Shown here piece by piece: positions 44,758 to 53,202 of a stretch of DNA of 64,000 bases. Made by a program: the position numbers and the translations under genes. Each line of letters begins with the position of its first letter. Position 1 is the stretch's first letter. The notes below the pieces were generated by a model that saw only the letters and a list, made by a program, of their open reading frames with translations, searched no databases and was not told where the DNA came from. The stretch is from Oscillatoriaceae cyanobacterium Prado104 (GTDB lineage Bacteria; Cyanobacteriota; Cyanobacteriia; Cyanobacteriales; Microcoleaceae). Where the stretch lies: contig JALOON010000049.1 of NCBI GenBank assembly GCA_025454405.1, positions 124,001 to 188,000 on the forward strand, written 5' to 3'.

Positions 44758-45240
44758 GTGCTAGACGAACAAGCTAAAAAGACCATCCTGCGCAAAATTC
44801 CTCACGGACTGTACATCTGCGGCGTCAAAGACGGCGAGGAAGTTAACGGCTTCACCGCTAGCTGGGTAATGCAATCTTCGTTTACCCCTCCCTTAGTCGT
44901 CAATTGCGTCAAGCAAGACTCCAAATCTCACGCCATGATTAAATCCAGCGGTGTGTTTGCCCTGAGTTTCTTGGAAGCAGGACAAAAAGACTTGGCCCAA
45001 AAATTCTTCAAACCGCAGCGCCGCATCGGTGACAAATTTGAAGATGTAGAGTTTTATGCCGGGGCTGAAACTGGCTGTCCGATTATCTCCGACTCCCTGG
45101 GTTACGTCGAGTGCAAAGTTGTCGGTGCTGTAGAGCACGGAGATCACACGGTTTATGTTGGAGAAGTTATTGGTGCTGGCGTTCATCGCGAAGGCGAGCC
45201 GCTGCTGCTAGAAAGCACTGGCTGGAATTACGGCGGATGA
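44758..45240 (+). CDS. Flavin reductase-like FMN-binding protein
   Basis: A 160-residue flavin-reductase-like split-barrel protein. Seen: KIPHGLYICGVKDGEEVNGFTASWVMQSSF (in parts: IPHGLYICG, NGFTASWVMQ), PPLVVNCVKQDSKSHAMIKSSG, FALSFL and the late DHTVYVGEVIGAGV, all typical of the NADH:FMN oxidoreductase family and of the flavin-reductase module attached to cyanobacterial flavodiiron proteins. Here it stands alone. The start is GTG 44758, after CAGGTAAACCC. It reduces flavin or binds FMN as part of an oxidoreductase; partner unknown. Confidence 0.87.
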   Translation: MLDEQAKKTILRKIPHGLYICGVKDGEEVNGFTASWVMQSSFTPPLVVNCVKQDSKSHAMIKSSGVFALSFLEAGQKDLAQKFFKPQRRIGDKFEDVEFYAGAETGCPIISDSLGYVECKVVGAVEHGDHTVYVGEVIGAGVHREGEPLLLESTGWNYGG

Positions 45241-45296
45241 GTTGAAGTAAAGAAGGAAGAGGGGGAGAGGGGGAGAGGGGGAGAGTGGGAGAGGGG

Positions 45297-45470
45297 GAAG
45301 TTCTGAGTTTTAAGTTTTGAGTTTTGAATAAAGAACTGTCTTTAACTCAAAACTCAAAATTCAAAACTCAAAACTCAAAAGAACTGTCTTTAACTCAAAA
45401 CTCAAAATTCAAAACTCAAAACTCCCGAACAACTCAAAATTCAAAACTCAAAACTCCTGCCCAACTATCA
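45297..45470. repeat. AAACTCA short tandem repeats
   Basis: Units of the AAACTCA / AAAATTC type run for some 170 bases, with a longer block (AAAGAACTGTCTTTAACTCA) present twice. A matching run is at 51260-51356. Confidence 0.8.
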
Positions 45471-45525
45471 ACTCTTAACTCTCTTCCTTTTTTCGAGCGA
45501 TTGTTATCGTACTTTGGCAAACTCT

Positions 45526-47721
45526 ATGTGTAGAATGCCCGATCGAAAGCTACTTGAAATATTGTTGGAACACACGCCCGCTGCTGTAGCTGTACTCGAC
45601 TCCGAGATGCGCTACATTGCTGCAAATCAGCGGTGGCTGAAGGATTTCGGGTTAGTGGGTACGGAGTTAGAAGGTCGATCGCACTGGGAAGTTTTTCCCC
45701 GCACGCGCGATCGCTGCAAAAAAATTTATCAAAATAGTTTAGCTGGCGAAGCTGGCAGTTACGAGCAAGTTATTATCAACCCTGACGGTTCCGCAGACTG
45801 GATGAATTGGGAAATCCGCCCTTGGTCTGACAGCAACGGAGAAATAGGAGGCGTTACGATCTTTAGCGAAGTGATAACTGAACGCAGAGCAGAGCTGAAT
45901 TACCGCTCTATTTTTGATGCAGCTAACGATCTAATTTTTATTTGCGATATTGAAACCGGCGAGATTGTGGATGTCAATCAAACAACTGCCGATGTTTTGG
46001 ACTACACGCAATCAGAAATTAAACGTTTGGGTTTGAGCGTTTTATGTTTGGAAATACCGCCTTACAATATCGAAAATCTCCGAGAATCGATGCAAAAATC
46101 GATGTTAGGAGAACCGCAAATATTTGAGTGGCAAACTCAAAACCGACAGGGAAAGCGGTTTTGGGTAGAAATGAGTTTGAAGCTAGCTCAAATCGGCGAC
46201 AAACAGCGCTTGCTGGCTGCGGTGCGGGATATTACCGATCGCAAGCGGGTTGTTGATGCTTTGCGGCAATCGGAAGCAAGGGAACGAGAAAAAGCTCAGC
46301 GCCAAGAACTTCTCAATGAACTTGCAGGTCAAATCCGGCAATCTCTGGAATTGACAGCTATTTTGGAAACTGCTGTTAGCGAAATTCGCAATTTGCTGCA
46401 AATCGATCGGTGCAGTTTTGCTTGGTACAAACCTTACAACAATCCGCCAGTTTGGGAAATAGTGACGGAATCTTGTGCTTCTGGAATTGACAGTTTGACT
46501 GGCATTTATGCGGCTCCCGATGTGAAGTCTGCCACTGAATGCGATTTGAGGTTAGAAATTCTCCGCATTGATGATGTTGGCGAGTTTTTGGCAGCGAGCA
46601 ACCGGGAGATGGTGGAATCTCTCGGATACAAATCGCTGTTGAGTTTGCCGGTGCGGACAACTTCAGGCTTGACAGGGGCGATTGTTTGCGGTAATTGTCG
46701 GTCGCCCAGGGCTTGGCAGGATGCAGAAGTGGAGTTGTTGCAAGCAGTAGCGGCTCAATTGGCGATCGCAGTAAATCAAGCGGATTTGTACGCTCAAACT
46801 CGCGAGGCGGCGAATATTGCCAGGGAACAAGCAAAACAGTTGGAACAAACTTTGTACGAGCTCAAACGCGCGCAGTCCCAGCTAATTCAAACAGAGAAAA
46901 TGTCGAGTTTGGGGCGGTTAGTTGCTGGTGTCGCCCATGAAATTAACAATCCAGTAAATTTTATTTACGGCAATCTCAGCCACGCTAAAGTTTACGTTCA
47001 AGAGTTGCTGGAATTGGTGCGACTTTATCAAACAGAATATCCCGAGCCTGCGGCAGCGATCGTCGATAATATGGAGGATATCGACTTTGATTTTTTAATT
47101 GACGATTTACCGAAGCTGATGGCTTCGATGGAAGTGGGGGCCGATCGCATTCGAGAAATTGTTCGCAGTTTGAGGAATTTTTCGCGACTCGATGAAGCTG
47201 AAATGAAGTTAGTGGACATTCACGCTGGGATTGACAGCAGTTTGATGATTTTACAAAGCCGCCTGAAATCCCAACACGAACGTCGGGCGATCGAGATTGT
47301 TAAGGAGTACGGAGAACTGCCACAAGTGGAGTGCCGGGCCGGTCAGCTAAATCAAGTATTTATGAATATTTTGACGAATGCGATCGATGCTTTGGAGGAG
47401 CGCGACAGCAAGCGGTCGATCGAGGAAATTACTCTATGTCCGTCGCGAATTACTATTTCTACGGCAGTCAAACAGCAAGATGCAGAGGGGTTTGCGGTAA
47501 TTCGGATTTCGGACAACGGTATGGGGATGAAAGAGCAGATTCAAGAACATTTATTTGAACCTTTTTTTACAACTAAACCAGTAGGTCAGGGTACTGGTTT
47601 GGGATTGGCAATTAGCTATCAGATTGTAGTAGAAAAACACCGCGGCAAGTTAGAATGTTTTTCCGAAGAGGGTGCGGGGACAGAATTTGCGATCGAAATT
47701 CCCATTCAGCAAGACCATTAG
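45526..47721 (+). CDS. PAS-PAS-GAF sensor histidine kinase
   Basis: A 731-residue soluble kinase. Order: PAS at about 10-120 (TPAAVAVLDSEMRYIAANQRW), PAS at about 130-245 (DAANDLIFICDIETGEIVDVN), GAF at about 270-425 (LQIDRCSFAWY, LLSLPVRTTSGLTGAIVCG), coiled coil, HisKA-like ARLVAGVAHEINNP form (LVAGVAHEINNPVNFIYG, phospho-His), and HATPase with FMNILTNAIDAL, ISDNGMGM and GTGLGLAI. No receiver partner is adjacent. The frame starts at TTG 45514; ATG 45526 or 45535 are likelier starts. Signal unknown. A family A MITE begins two bases after the stop. Confidence 0.93.
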   Translation: MCRMPDRKLLEILLEHTPAAVAVLDSEMRYIAANQRWLKDFGLVGTELEGRSHWEVFPRTRDRCKKIYQNSLAGEAGSYEQVIINPDGSADWMNWEIRPWSDSNGEIGGVTIFSEVITERRAELNYRSIFDAANDLIFICDIETGEIVDVNQTTADVLDYTQSEIKRLGLSVLCLEIPPYNIENLRESMQKSMLGEPQIFEWQTQNRQGKRFWVEMSLKLAQIGDKQRLLAAVRDITDRKRVVDALRQSEAREREKAQRQELLNELAGQIRQSLELTAILETAVSEIRNLLQIDRCSFAWYKPYNNPPVWEIVTESCASGIDSLTGIYAAPDVKSATECDLRLEILRIDDVGEFLAASNREMVESLGYKSLLSLPVRTTSGLTGAIVCGNCRSPRAWQDAEVELLQAVAAQLAIAVNQADLYAQTREAANIAREQAKQLEQTLYELKRAQSQLIQTEKMSSLGRLVAGVAHEINNPVNFIYGNLSHAKVYVQELLELVRLYQTEYPEPAAAIVDNMEDIDFDFLIDDLPKLMASMEVGADRIREIVRSLRNFSRLDEAEMKLVDIHAGIDSSLMILQSRLKSQHERRAIEIVKEYGELPQVECRAGQLNQVFMNILTNAIDALEERDSKRSIEEITLCPSRITISTAVKQQDAEGFAVIRISDNGMGMKEQIQEHLFEPFFTTKPVGQGTGLGLAISYQIVVEKHRGKLECFSEEGAGTEFAIEIPIQQDH

Positions 47722-47722
47722 T

Positions 47723-47853
47723 TATATCATGTCCGATCGATTACCCGCAATCAAAGAGGCTTGTAGTGCGGACTTAAGTCCGCTCCATTTGCGGACTTAA
47801 GTCCGCACGCTCGATCCTTACTTATCGCGGTCAATTGACCGGACACGATATTA
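47723..47853. mobile_element. MITE-like element, family A copy 2 (131 bp)
   Basis: The left end ATATCATGTCCGATCGATTA (47724 on) and the complement of the right end ATATCGTGTCCGGTCAATTG agree at about 20 of 25 bases. The middle is a hairpin GTGCGGACTTAAGTCCGC with its partner. It is the inverted counterpart of 9628-9760. Confidence 0.78.
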
Positions 47854-48017
47854 GTCGATCGTTGATAGTTGATAATTGGAGAAATCATCAATTGGCGAGT
47901 TCACGATCGGCAATCTAACAGATCGTGCCGAGCGTTTAGCCGAGGCAAGACTGCAACACAGTATTTTAACTGCGCCGATTTCGATTTGAACGCCGTCAGT
48001 TAAACTTGCATCAAAAC

Positions 48018-48048
48018 ATGGGAAAATCTCGCAATCTTCCCATTTTTC
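48018..48048 (+). terminator. Hairpin with U-run
   Basis: ATGGGAA and TTCCCAT (7 bp, extended by two more A-T pairs after one mismatch) around a short loop, then TTTTTC. It lies between convergent genes, just beyond the deacetylase stop codon, and would stop rightward transcripts. Confidence 0.5.
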
Positions 48049-48054
48049 AAAATT

Positions 48055-48993
48055 TTATCTTTGTGCTGTTTCCTGCTGCTTTAAATGTCGTTCTTCCATC
48101 TTTAATAATTCGGGAACTGTTACGAACTTGTACCCTTCTTTTCTCAATCTAGCAATAATATCGGGCAAAGCTTGTACGGTTCTGGCTCGATTGCCGCCAC
48201 CATCGTGCATCAGTACGATGCCACCGGAATTGGCTTGCCGGATTACGTTGTCCATCAGCGATTGCGTACTGGTTCGCCAATCTAAAGAATCTGCCGACCA
48301 CATGATTACTCCATAATCTTTTTTCTGAGCGTAACTGGCTAATCCATTGGTTAAAATGCCTCCCGGCGGTCGGAACATGAATGTTTTAACTCCCGTCACT
48401 TCCTCAATTAATGCTGTCGTGCGATCGATCTCCCGAGCTGCACCGCTGTCATTATATCTATGATATTGATGGTTCCAAGTGTGGTTGCCGATCGCGTGAC
48501 CTGCCTCGGCGACTTTCTTGCCCAATTCGGGATAAGCTTGCAGGTATCTTCCGACCCAGAAGAAGGTAGCCTTAATATTGTTTTTCTTGAGAATATCGAG
48601 GATTTGTTCGGTGGTTCTCGGCCAAGGACCGTCGTCAAATGTCAGGGCGATCGCTTTTTGCTGGGAGTCGAGTGTTGCCTGACGGAGGGTTGTACCGCGA
48701 AACTGAGATGGTAGGGCAGAGTCAAAACGATTTTCTTGCAATCGATCGAGCGCTTGTTGGGAAAACCCAACTCTCTGCTCGATTGCTTGTTGCACTTTGC
48801 CCACTTTTGGGCTGGGATTTTGGATGCTTTGTAACTGGGATACAGCGACGACTTGGGCTGGAGGTGGCGCTTCCGGGCGATCTGCCCGCAAGTTTACCGG
48901 CAGCGTCACACCTACCAAAAAACTGCCTGCGGCGGCTATAAAAGCAACAATTAATTTTTTGCGCCGCCTCCATAACCGTTTGATATTTGCCAC
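48055..48993 (-). CDS. Polysaccharide deacetylase (NodB homology domain)
   Basis: A 312-residue exported CE4 enzyme. Seen: an N-terminal membrane anchor or signal (KKLIVAFIAAAGSFLVGV), then the NodB fold: motif 1 ALTFDDGPWPRTTEQIL near 125 (Asp-Asp), motif 2 HAIGNHTWNHQYH (zinc His-x3-His), motif 3 FRPPGGILTNG, motif 4 MWSADSLDW, and motif 5 IVLMHDGGGNR. It removes N-acetyl groups from chitin- or peptidoglycan-like chains in the envelope. All expected active-site residues are visible. ATG 48993 follows GGAGAAAAAAACGTG, a good ribosome site. Confidence 0.94.
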   Translation of the reverse strand: MANIKRLWRRRKKLIVAFIAAAGSFLVGVTLPVNLRADRPEAPPPAQVVAVSQLQSIQNPSPKVGKVQQAIEQRVGFSQQALDRLQENRFDSALPSQFRGTTLRQATLDSQQKAIALTFDDGPWPRTTEQILDILKKNNIKATFFWVGRYLQAYPELGKKVAEAGHAIGNHTWNHQYHRYNDSGAAREIDRTTALIEEVTGVKTFMFRPPGGILTNGLASYAQKKDYGVIMWSADSLDWRTSTQSLMDNVIRQANSGGIVLMHDGGGNRARTVQALPDIIARLRKEGYKFVTVPELLKMEERHLKQQETAQR

Positions 48994-49159
48994 GTTTTTT
49001 TCTCCTTCACACCTTGCGCGATTAATTTTAACTTTGATGCGGATATCTCAAGCAACCCTATTATTTCATTTAAGAAACCGCATTTTAAATCCGATTTCCA
49101 CTAAAGATACTACTGCAACTAACCGTTCGCAGGAAAGAGCGATCGAAAAAACTTAACTC

Positions 49160-49226
49160 AGGCAGAAACCGGGTTTTTTGCGACAATACTGGAGTGCAAC
49201 TTCAATCCCGCTAAAAACCCAGTTTC
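49160..49226. repeat. CCGGGTTTTTTGCG hairpin repeat (family C)
   Basis: GAAACCGGGTTTTTTGCGAC and the inverted AAAAACCCAGTTTCTTT flank about 30 bases. It sits between the divergent deacetylase and convergent panC/cmk ends. Confidence 0.7.
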
Positions 49227-49257
49227 TTTAGTCTGAGCGCCCGCGAACTCTCGTCAC

Positions 49258-50856
49258 CTAATTTCCGGCGATCGGACTCGCACTCGGCGCACCTATTCTC
49301 TCTTTGTATAAAGCGATAATGCGATCGATAACTTCCGAGATCGAGAGACCGTCTGTGGAAATTTCCACAGCATCGTCAGCTTTGCGCAAGGGTGCTATTT
49401 TGCGGGTACTGTCTTTTTCGTCCCGCAAGGCGATATCTTGTTCCAACTGTGCCAAACCGATATCGCCCCGACCGGTATCTTTCAGTTCTAACTGCCGCCT
49501 GCGAGCTCGCTCCCGTACCGAAGCTGTTAAAAAAATCTTCAATTCCGCATCGGGAAACACGTTAGTGCCGATATCGCGGCCTTCTGCCACAATTCCGCCA
49601 AGTTTACCGCACTGCTGCTGCTGCTTCACCATAAACTGCCGGACAGCGAGATGGGCGGCAATTTCCGAAACGCGGGCTGTCACTGCCAAACTGCGAATGG
49701 CTTCGGTCACATCTTCGCCGTTAATTTTCATCATGAAAGATGCGGGGTCGAGGTTGTATTCCAAATAGCTGGAATTAACTAATTCGGCGATCGCGGGCGC
49801 ATCGGAAATTGGGGTATTGGTGGCTAGCGCCCGCCAAGTCAGAGCCCGGTACATCGCCCCGGTATCCAGATAAGACAGACCCAACGCTCGGGCTGCTTGC
49901 CGAGTGACAGTGGATTTGCCCGCCCCTGCCGGACCGTCGATCGCCACGATCGGCCGCCTGTTCTTCAAAATAATGTTGTCAATCAATCGAGCCGGGCCGA
50001 CTCTGGCCGCCACTGCTAAAAGTCCTGCTGTTTCTACTGTTTCTAACCGCGTCAAAGTGTCGGGATCGACAAGTTCGGCGTACTCGATCTGAACTTCTGG
50101 CACTTGGGCTGCTGCTGCTTTGACGGTGGCGAGAGCGGTCGCAGCCGCGCGATCGCCCGATTTGAAAGCTTGTTCTGCCTGCTGCAAGGCGCGGTAGAGT
50201 ACGGAGGCTTGCTGTTTTTGCTCTGCTGTCAGGTACTGATTGCGAGAACTCATTGCCAATCCGGAGTCTTCGCGGACGATCGAACAGGGGACAATTCCCA
50301 CAGGCCAGTTAAAATCTGCCACCAACTTCCGGATAATGGCTAATTGCTGGGCGTCCTTCTGACCGAAATAAGCTCTGGTGGGCTGCACTATATTTAAGAG
50401 TTTCAGGACGATCGTCGCCACGCCCTGAAAGTGACCCGGCCGCGACTTACCGCACAACACTGCTGTCATTGTCGGTGGTGGTACTACCTGAGTCAATGAT
50501 GCAGCTTGAATCGGCGCGACAGCAAGCTGCGAGCCTGCATCGATCGCCTGTCCGAACATTTCCCCTGCTGCGGGAGCAAAAATGACATCTACTCCTGCTC
50601 GTTCGCACAGCAGCCGATCTTGCTCCAAATTGCGGGGATAATCTTGAAAATCTTCTGTCGGTCCGAATTGCAGCGGGTTGACAAAAATGCTGACAACGGC
50701 GATCGCATTTTCTTGCCTCGCCCGCCGGATCAAGCTGAGATGTCCCGCGTGCAAAGCCCCCATTGTCGGCACCAAACCAACTTCTACGTCAGGTGCTGCT
50801 GATTTTTGTAAATTTAAGTAGCAGCGCAGTGCTGCAATGCTAGTAAACAGGCGCAC
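49258..50856 (-). CDS. panC/cmk: Bifunctional pantoate-beta-alanine ligase / cytidylate kinase
   Basis: A 532-residue fusion found in cyanobacteria. The N-terminal half (1-280) is PanC: VPTMGALHAGHLSLIRRAR with the HxGH nucleotide motif, FVNPLQFGPTEDFQDYPR and GQKDAQQLAIIRKL; it joins pantoate and beta-alanine for coenzyme A synthesis. The C-terminal half (from about 300) is Cmk: IVAIDGPAGAGKSTVTRQ (P-loop), YLDTGAMYRALTW, IVAEGRDIGTNVFPDAELKIFLTAS and RDEKDSTRKIAPL, phosphorylating CMP. The start chosen is GTG 50856 (VRLFTSIAALR); the frame extends to 50910 but lacks family sequence there. Confidence 0.95.
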   Translation of the reverse strand: MRLFTSIAALRCYLNLQKSAAPDVEVGLVPTMGALHAGHLSLIRRARQENAIAVVSIFVNPLQFGPTEDFQDYPRNLEQDRLLCERAGVDVIFAPAAGEMFGQAIDAGSQLAVAPIQAASLTQVVPPPTMTAVLCGKSRPGHFQGVATIVLKLLNIVQPTRAYFGQKDAQQLAIIRKLVADFNWPVGIVPCSIVREDSGLAMSSRNQYLTAEQKQQASVLYRALQQAEQAFKSGDRAAATALATVKAAAAQVPEVQIEYAELVDPDTLTRLETVETAGLLAVAARVGPARLIDNIILKNRRPIVAIDGPAGAGKSTVTRQAARALGLSYLDTGAMYRALTWRALATNTPISDAPAIAELVNSSYLEYNLDPASFMMKINGEDVTEAIRSLAVTARVSEIAAHLAVRQFMVKQQQQCGKLGGIVAEGRDIGTNVFPDAELKIFLTASVRERARRRQLELKDTGRGDIGLAQLEQDIALRDEKDSTRKIAPLRKADDAVEISTDGLSISEVIDRIIALYKERIGAPSASPIAGN

Positions 50857-51034
50857 CAGTACACACTCCTGAAGACAAAAGGCAGAATGTTCGATCGCAA
50901 CGATCGTCATGAGTTTCTTAGCACATTGCGGGCGATCGAGATCGAGACCTCAGGTGAAGATTTGTGTACTTTAAATGCTGCAATTTGCCTGTCAGCCGAC
51001 AGCCGACAACTGTCAATCGATCGCGAGCGGGGAC

Positions 51035-51252
51035 TAATTAGGGCTTGCTGAATAAGTCTTTTGGTGAGGGGGGCATAGGGCATAGAGCATAGTTTTTCTC
51101 CGTTTCGAGTCGGGAATTAGACACACCACACAAAGGAAACAGTGCTGTGGTTTTGAACATCTCTATGCGATCGTCCCGCACTAAATCGATCGCAAAAGGC
51201 TCAAAACCCTTGCTCTCGGGGGCTGAGAGTTTTATTCAGCAAGCCCTAATTA
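51035..51252. mobile_element. Non-autonomous element with perfect 21-bp inverted ends (218 bp)
   Basis: Bases 51035-51055 (TAATTAGGGCTTGCTGAATA plus A) and 51232-51252 are exact inverted copies. The inside has no gene; it contains a GGGCATA repeat. The ends resemble transposase-recognised termini (GGGCTTGCTGAATAA) of cyanobacterial insertion sequences. Confidence 0.75.
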
Positions 51253-51259
51253 AAGAAGT

Positions 51260-51356
51260 TCTGAGTTTTAAGTTTTGAGTTTTGAATTAAAGAACTGTCT
51301 TTAACTCAAAACTCACGCATTCACAACTCAAAACTCAAAACTGTCAACTGTCAACT
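51260..51356. repeat. AAACTCA short tandem repeats
   Basis: A TTTTGAGTT run followed by AACTCAAAAC units; it can pair with itself and matches the block at 45297-45470, including AAAGAACTGTCTTTAACTCA. Confidence 0.8.
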
Positions 51357-51358
51357 AA

Positions 51359-52438
51359 TTACCGTTCGACGGTTTCCTGTTTCTGAGGTTCGATCACCTC
51401 TAATTCTACTGGGGCGACGCCACTGCCCAGCATTCCGAGTACGTTGGCGGCGGCGGCGGACAGGTCAATTACCCGATCTCCCGCATAAGGGCCACGATCG
51501 TTAATTCTAACCACCACAGTACGGCCGTTATCCAGGTTTCTCACCATCACTAAAGTTCCAAAGGGCAAATAGCGGTGGGCTGCTGTCAGGTCATTTTGGT
51601 TGAAGCGTTCGCCGCTGGCGCTGAGGTTGCCGTGAAATCCGGGGCCGTACCAGGAAGCCCAACCGTTAATCCGCAATTGCACCGGACCTAAAGACAGTAC
51701 GGGGGGTTCTGGTTGGGGCTTGCCTGCGATTTCTTCGAGGGGCGGGGCGTTGCCGAAGAGGCGGCGGAGGCGGTTGGTTGCTTGGAGGGCGTCTTGGCTG
51801 AAGTCGCTGGTGGTGTCGGGGAGGATGGTTTCAGCGTTGATTTTTACCAGGTCTTCGCCGTTGGCTTGAATGATGTAACGATCGTTTGTTTCCCACTTGA
51901 CCGTGATGGTGTTGGGATCGATGTTGTTGCGGGCTAGCTGGTTGAGTCTTGCTGCTAGGCTAGAAGCCCGCCACACCGGATCGGCAGAGTTAGTGCTGGC
52001 TGCTTGTTGGGTGCGATTTTCTCGATCGCCAGCTACTTTCACTTCGCTGCTGGCATCGGATTCGCCGTCGGTTTTGCCAACTTTTGTGTCTGTTTCCGGA
52101 TTCAGGAAGGTGATGACCGGAATGTTGCGCACGTAGACTGTAGCTGCTTGTCGGTCGCCCAATTCGTGGGTTTGAATTTTGGCGATCGAGCCTCGGTCAA
52201 TTACAGCTTTGGCTTGGTACTGGTATTGTCCGACTTTTTGTGCTTCGGCCCGAGTTGCGTTTAACTGCGGGGACGGTTGGCTGGAAATTACTTGGTTGTT
52301 GTTCTGAGAGTTTTGTCCGGCCCGACGAGTGGGTTGTGCGTGGCAAGATGATGCCGTTCCTACCGTAGGAACTAACAAGACCGCAAGTAGACCACCAACA
52401 AATTTTTCCTTCATACGTCCATTTTTGTGAAGAGCCAT
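51359..52438 (-). CDS. rlpA: RlpA-like septal/lytic protein with DPBB domain
   Basis: A 359-residue exported protein. Seen: an N-terminal hydrophobic export segment (VGGLLAVLLVPTVGTASSCHA), a long middle region of unclear fold, and a C-terminal double-psi beta-barrel: NGWASWYGPGFHGNLSASGE, LTAAHRYLPFGTLVMVRN, RTVVVRINDRGPYAGDRVIDLS. In other bacteria RlpA cleaves denuded glycan strands at the division site; the RINDRGPY block is the family signature. A Cys in the signal region (SSC) could make it a lipoprotein. ATG 52438 or 52414 are possible starts. Confidence 0.9.
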   Translation of the reverse strand: MALHKNGRMKEKFVGGLLAVLLVPTVGTASSCHAQPTRRAGQNSQNNNQVISSQPSPQLNATRAEAQKVGQYQYQAKAVIDRGSIAKIQTHELGDRQAATVYVRNIPVITFLNPETDTKVGKTDGESDASSEVKVAGDRENRTQQAASTNSADPVWRASSLAARLNQLARNNIDPNTITVKWETNDRYIIQANGEDLVKINAETILPDTTSDFSQDALQATNRLRRLFGNAPPLEEIAGKPQPEPPVLSLGPVQLRINGWASWYGPGFHGNLSASGERFNQNDLTAAHRYLPFGTLVMVRNLDNGRTVVVRINDRGPYAGDRVIDLSAAAANVLGMLGSGVAPVELEVIEPQKQETVER

Positions 52439-53202
52439 TGCCGATCGAGATTGGAGGATTGATTTTTTGACGCTGCGTTTCCCCGATCTCTCTAGAATCG
52501 GCAGTGTCACCCCCGCGAGTTGCAGTCAACTTTCCGGGTGCTGTTTGGCTTTAATGCTTCAGCAAATAAAAAATTTTACTGAAACTTCCCCTTGGGGCGG
52601 GCACGGAGGCACCGCTCCTACCAACTCATACTCGATCCGCAATTTGTTTTTTGTTAACGAACTGCAACAGATTACCACAAACTTTTGAGATTGGGGATCG
52701 GTGGGATCGATTAATTTACCGAATCTTCATCAAATCTTCACCAGGCAATTTGCTTTAAGATGCTTTCATCTCAAGGCTTGCAGCGAATTCAGCCATAGAG
52801 AAAAATTTGTCAAATGTTAATAAAATTTTTTGCAGGTTTTGTGGGGACATCTGACCCGTTGCTGAGAAATGCCATGAGACGGGCGATCGTTTTTTATAAC
52901 AAGTGAGATTAAATATATTACGCAGTTCAAGCCAAAGATTGAATTGTCTCGCACTGGGACTCGCGAGGCTCTGCCTCGCCGATCTGGGTTCCCAGGCTGT
53001 GCCTGGGAACCAGTTCATTTGAGAGTAAAATTAATTGAATTCGAGCTTAGAGAAAAGAAAAAAGAATGTGAATTGGCGATCGCTCTTGAATTTGACTGTA
53101 TGAGAAAGGGCGCACAATTCCGCAATCTCTTCGTAGTTGACAGCCCAATATTTGAGGAACTCTTCGGGTTCCATCAACTATCAACTATCAACTATCAACT
53201 AA
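52439..53202. other. Gene-free stretch of about 760 bp with a hairpin repeat
   Basis: No gene supported. It contains a GGCAGAGCC-type repeat at 52965-53012 (GCGAGGCTCTGCCTCG, then TTCCCAGGC/GCCTGGGAAC) and CAACTATCAACT short repeats before the ppk1 stop. The rlpA promoter must lie near its left end. Confidence 0.55.

Noticed and set aside
44459-44764. A 101-codon frame overlapping the broken dienelactone hydrolase and the flavin reductase start
   Set aside because: It is out of frame with both recognised sequences and shows no family features.
45297-45470. AAACTCA array considered as a CRISPR or origin iteron set
   Set aside because: Plain heptamer runs of the same kind appear at several places between genes; there is no spacer structure and no DnaA-box cluster or dnaA/dnaN gene nearby.
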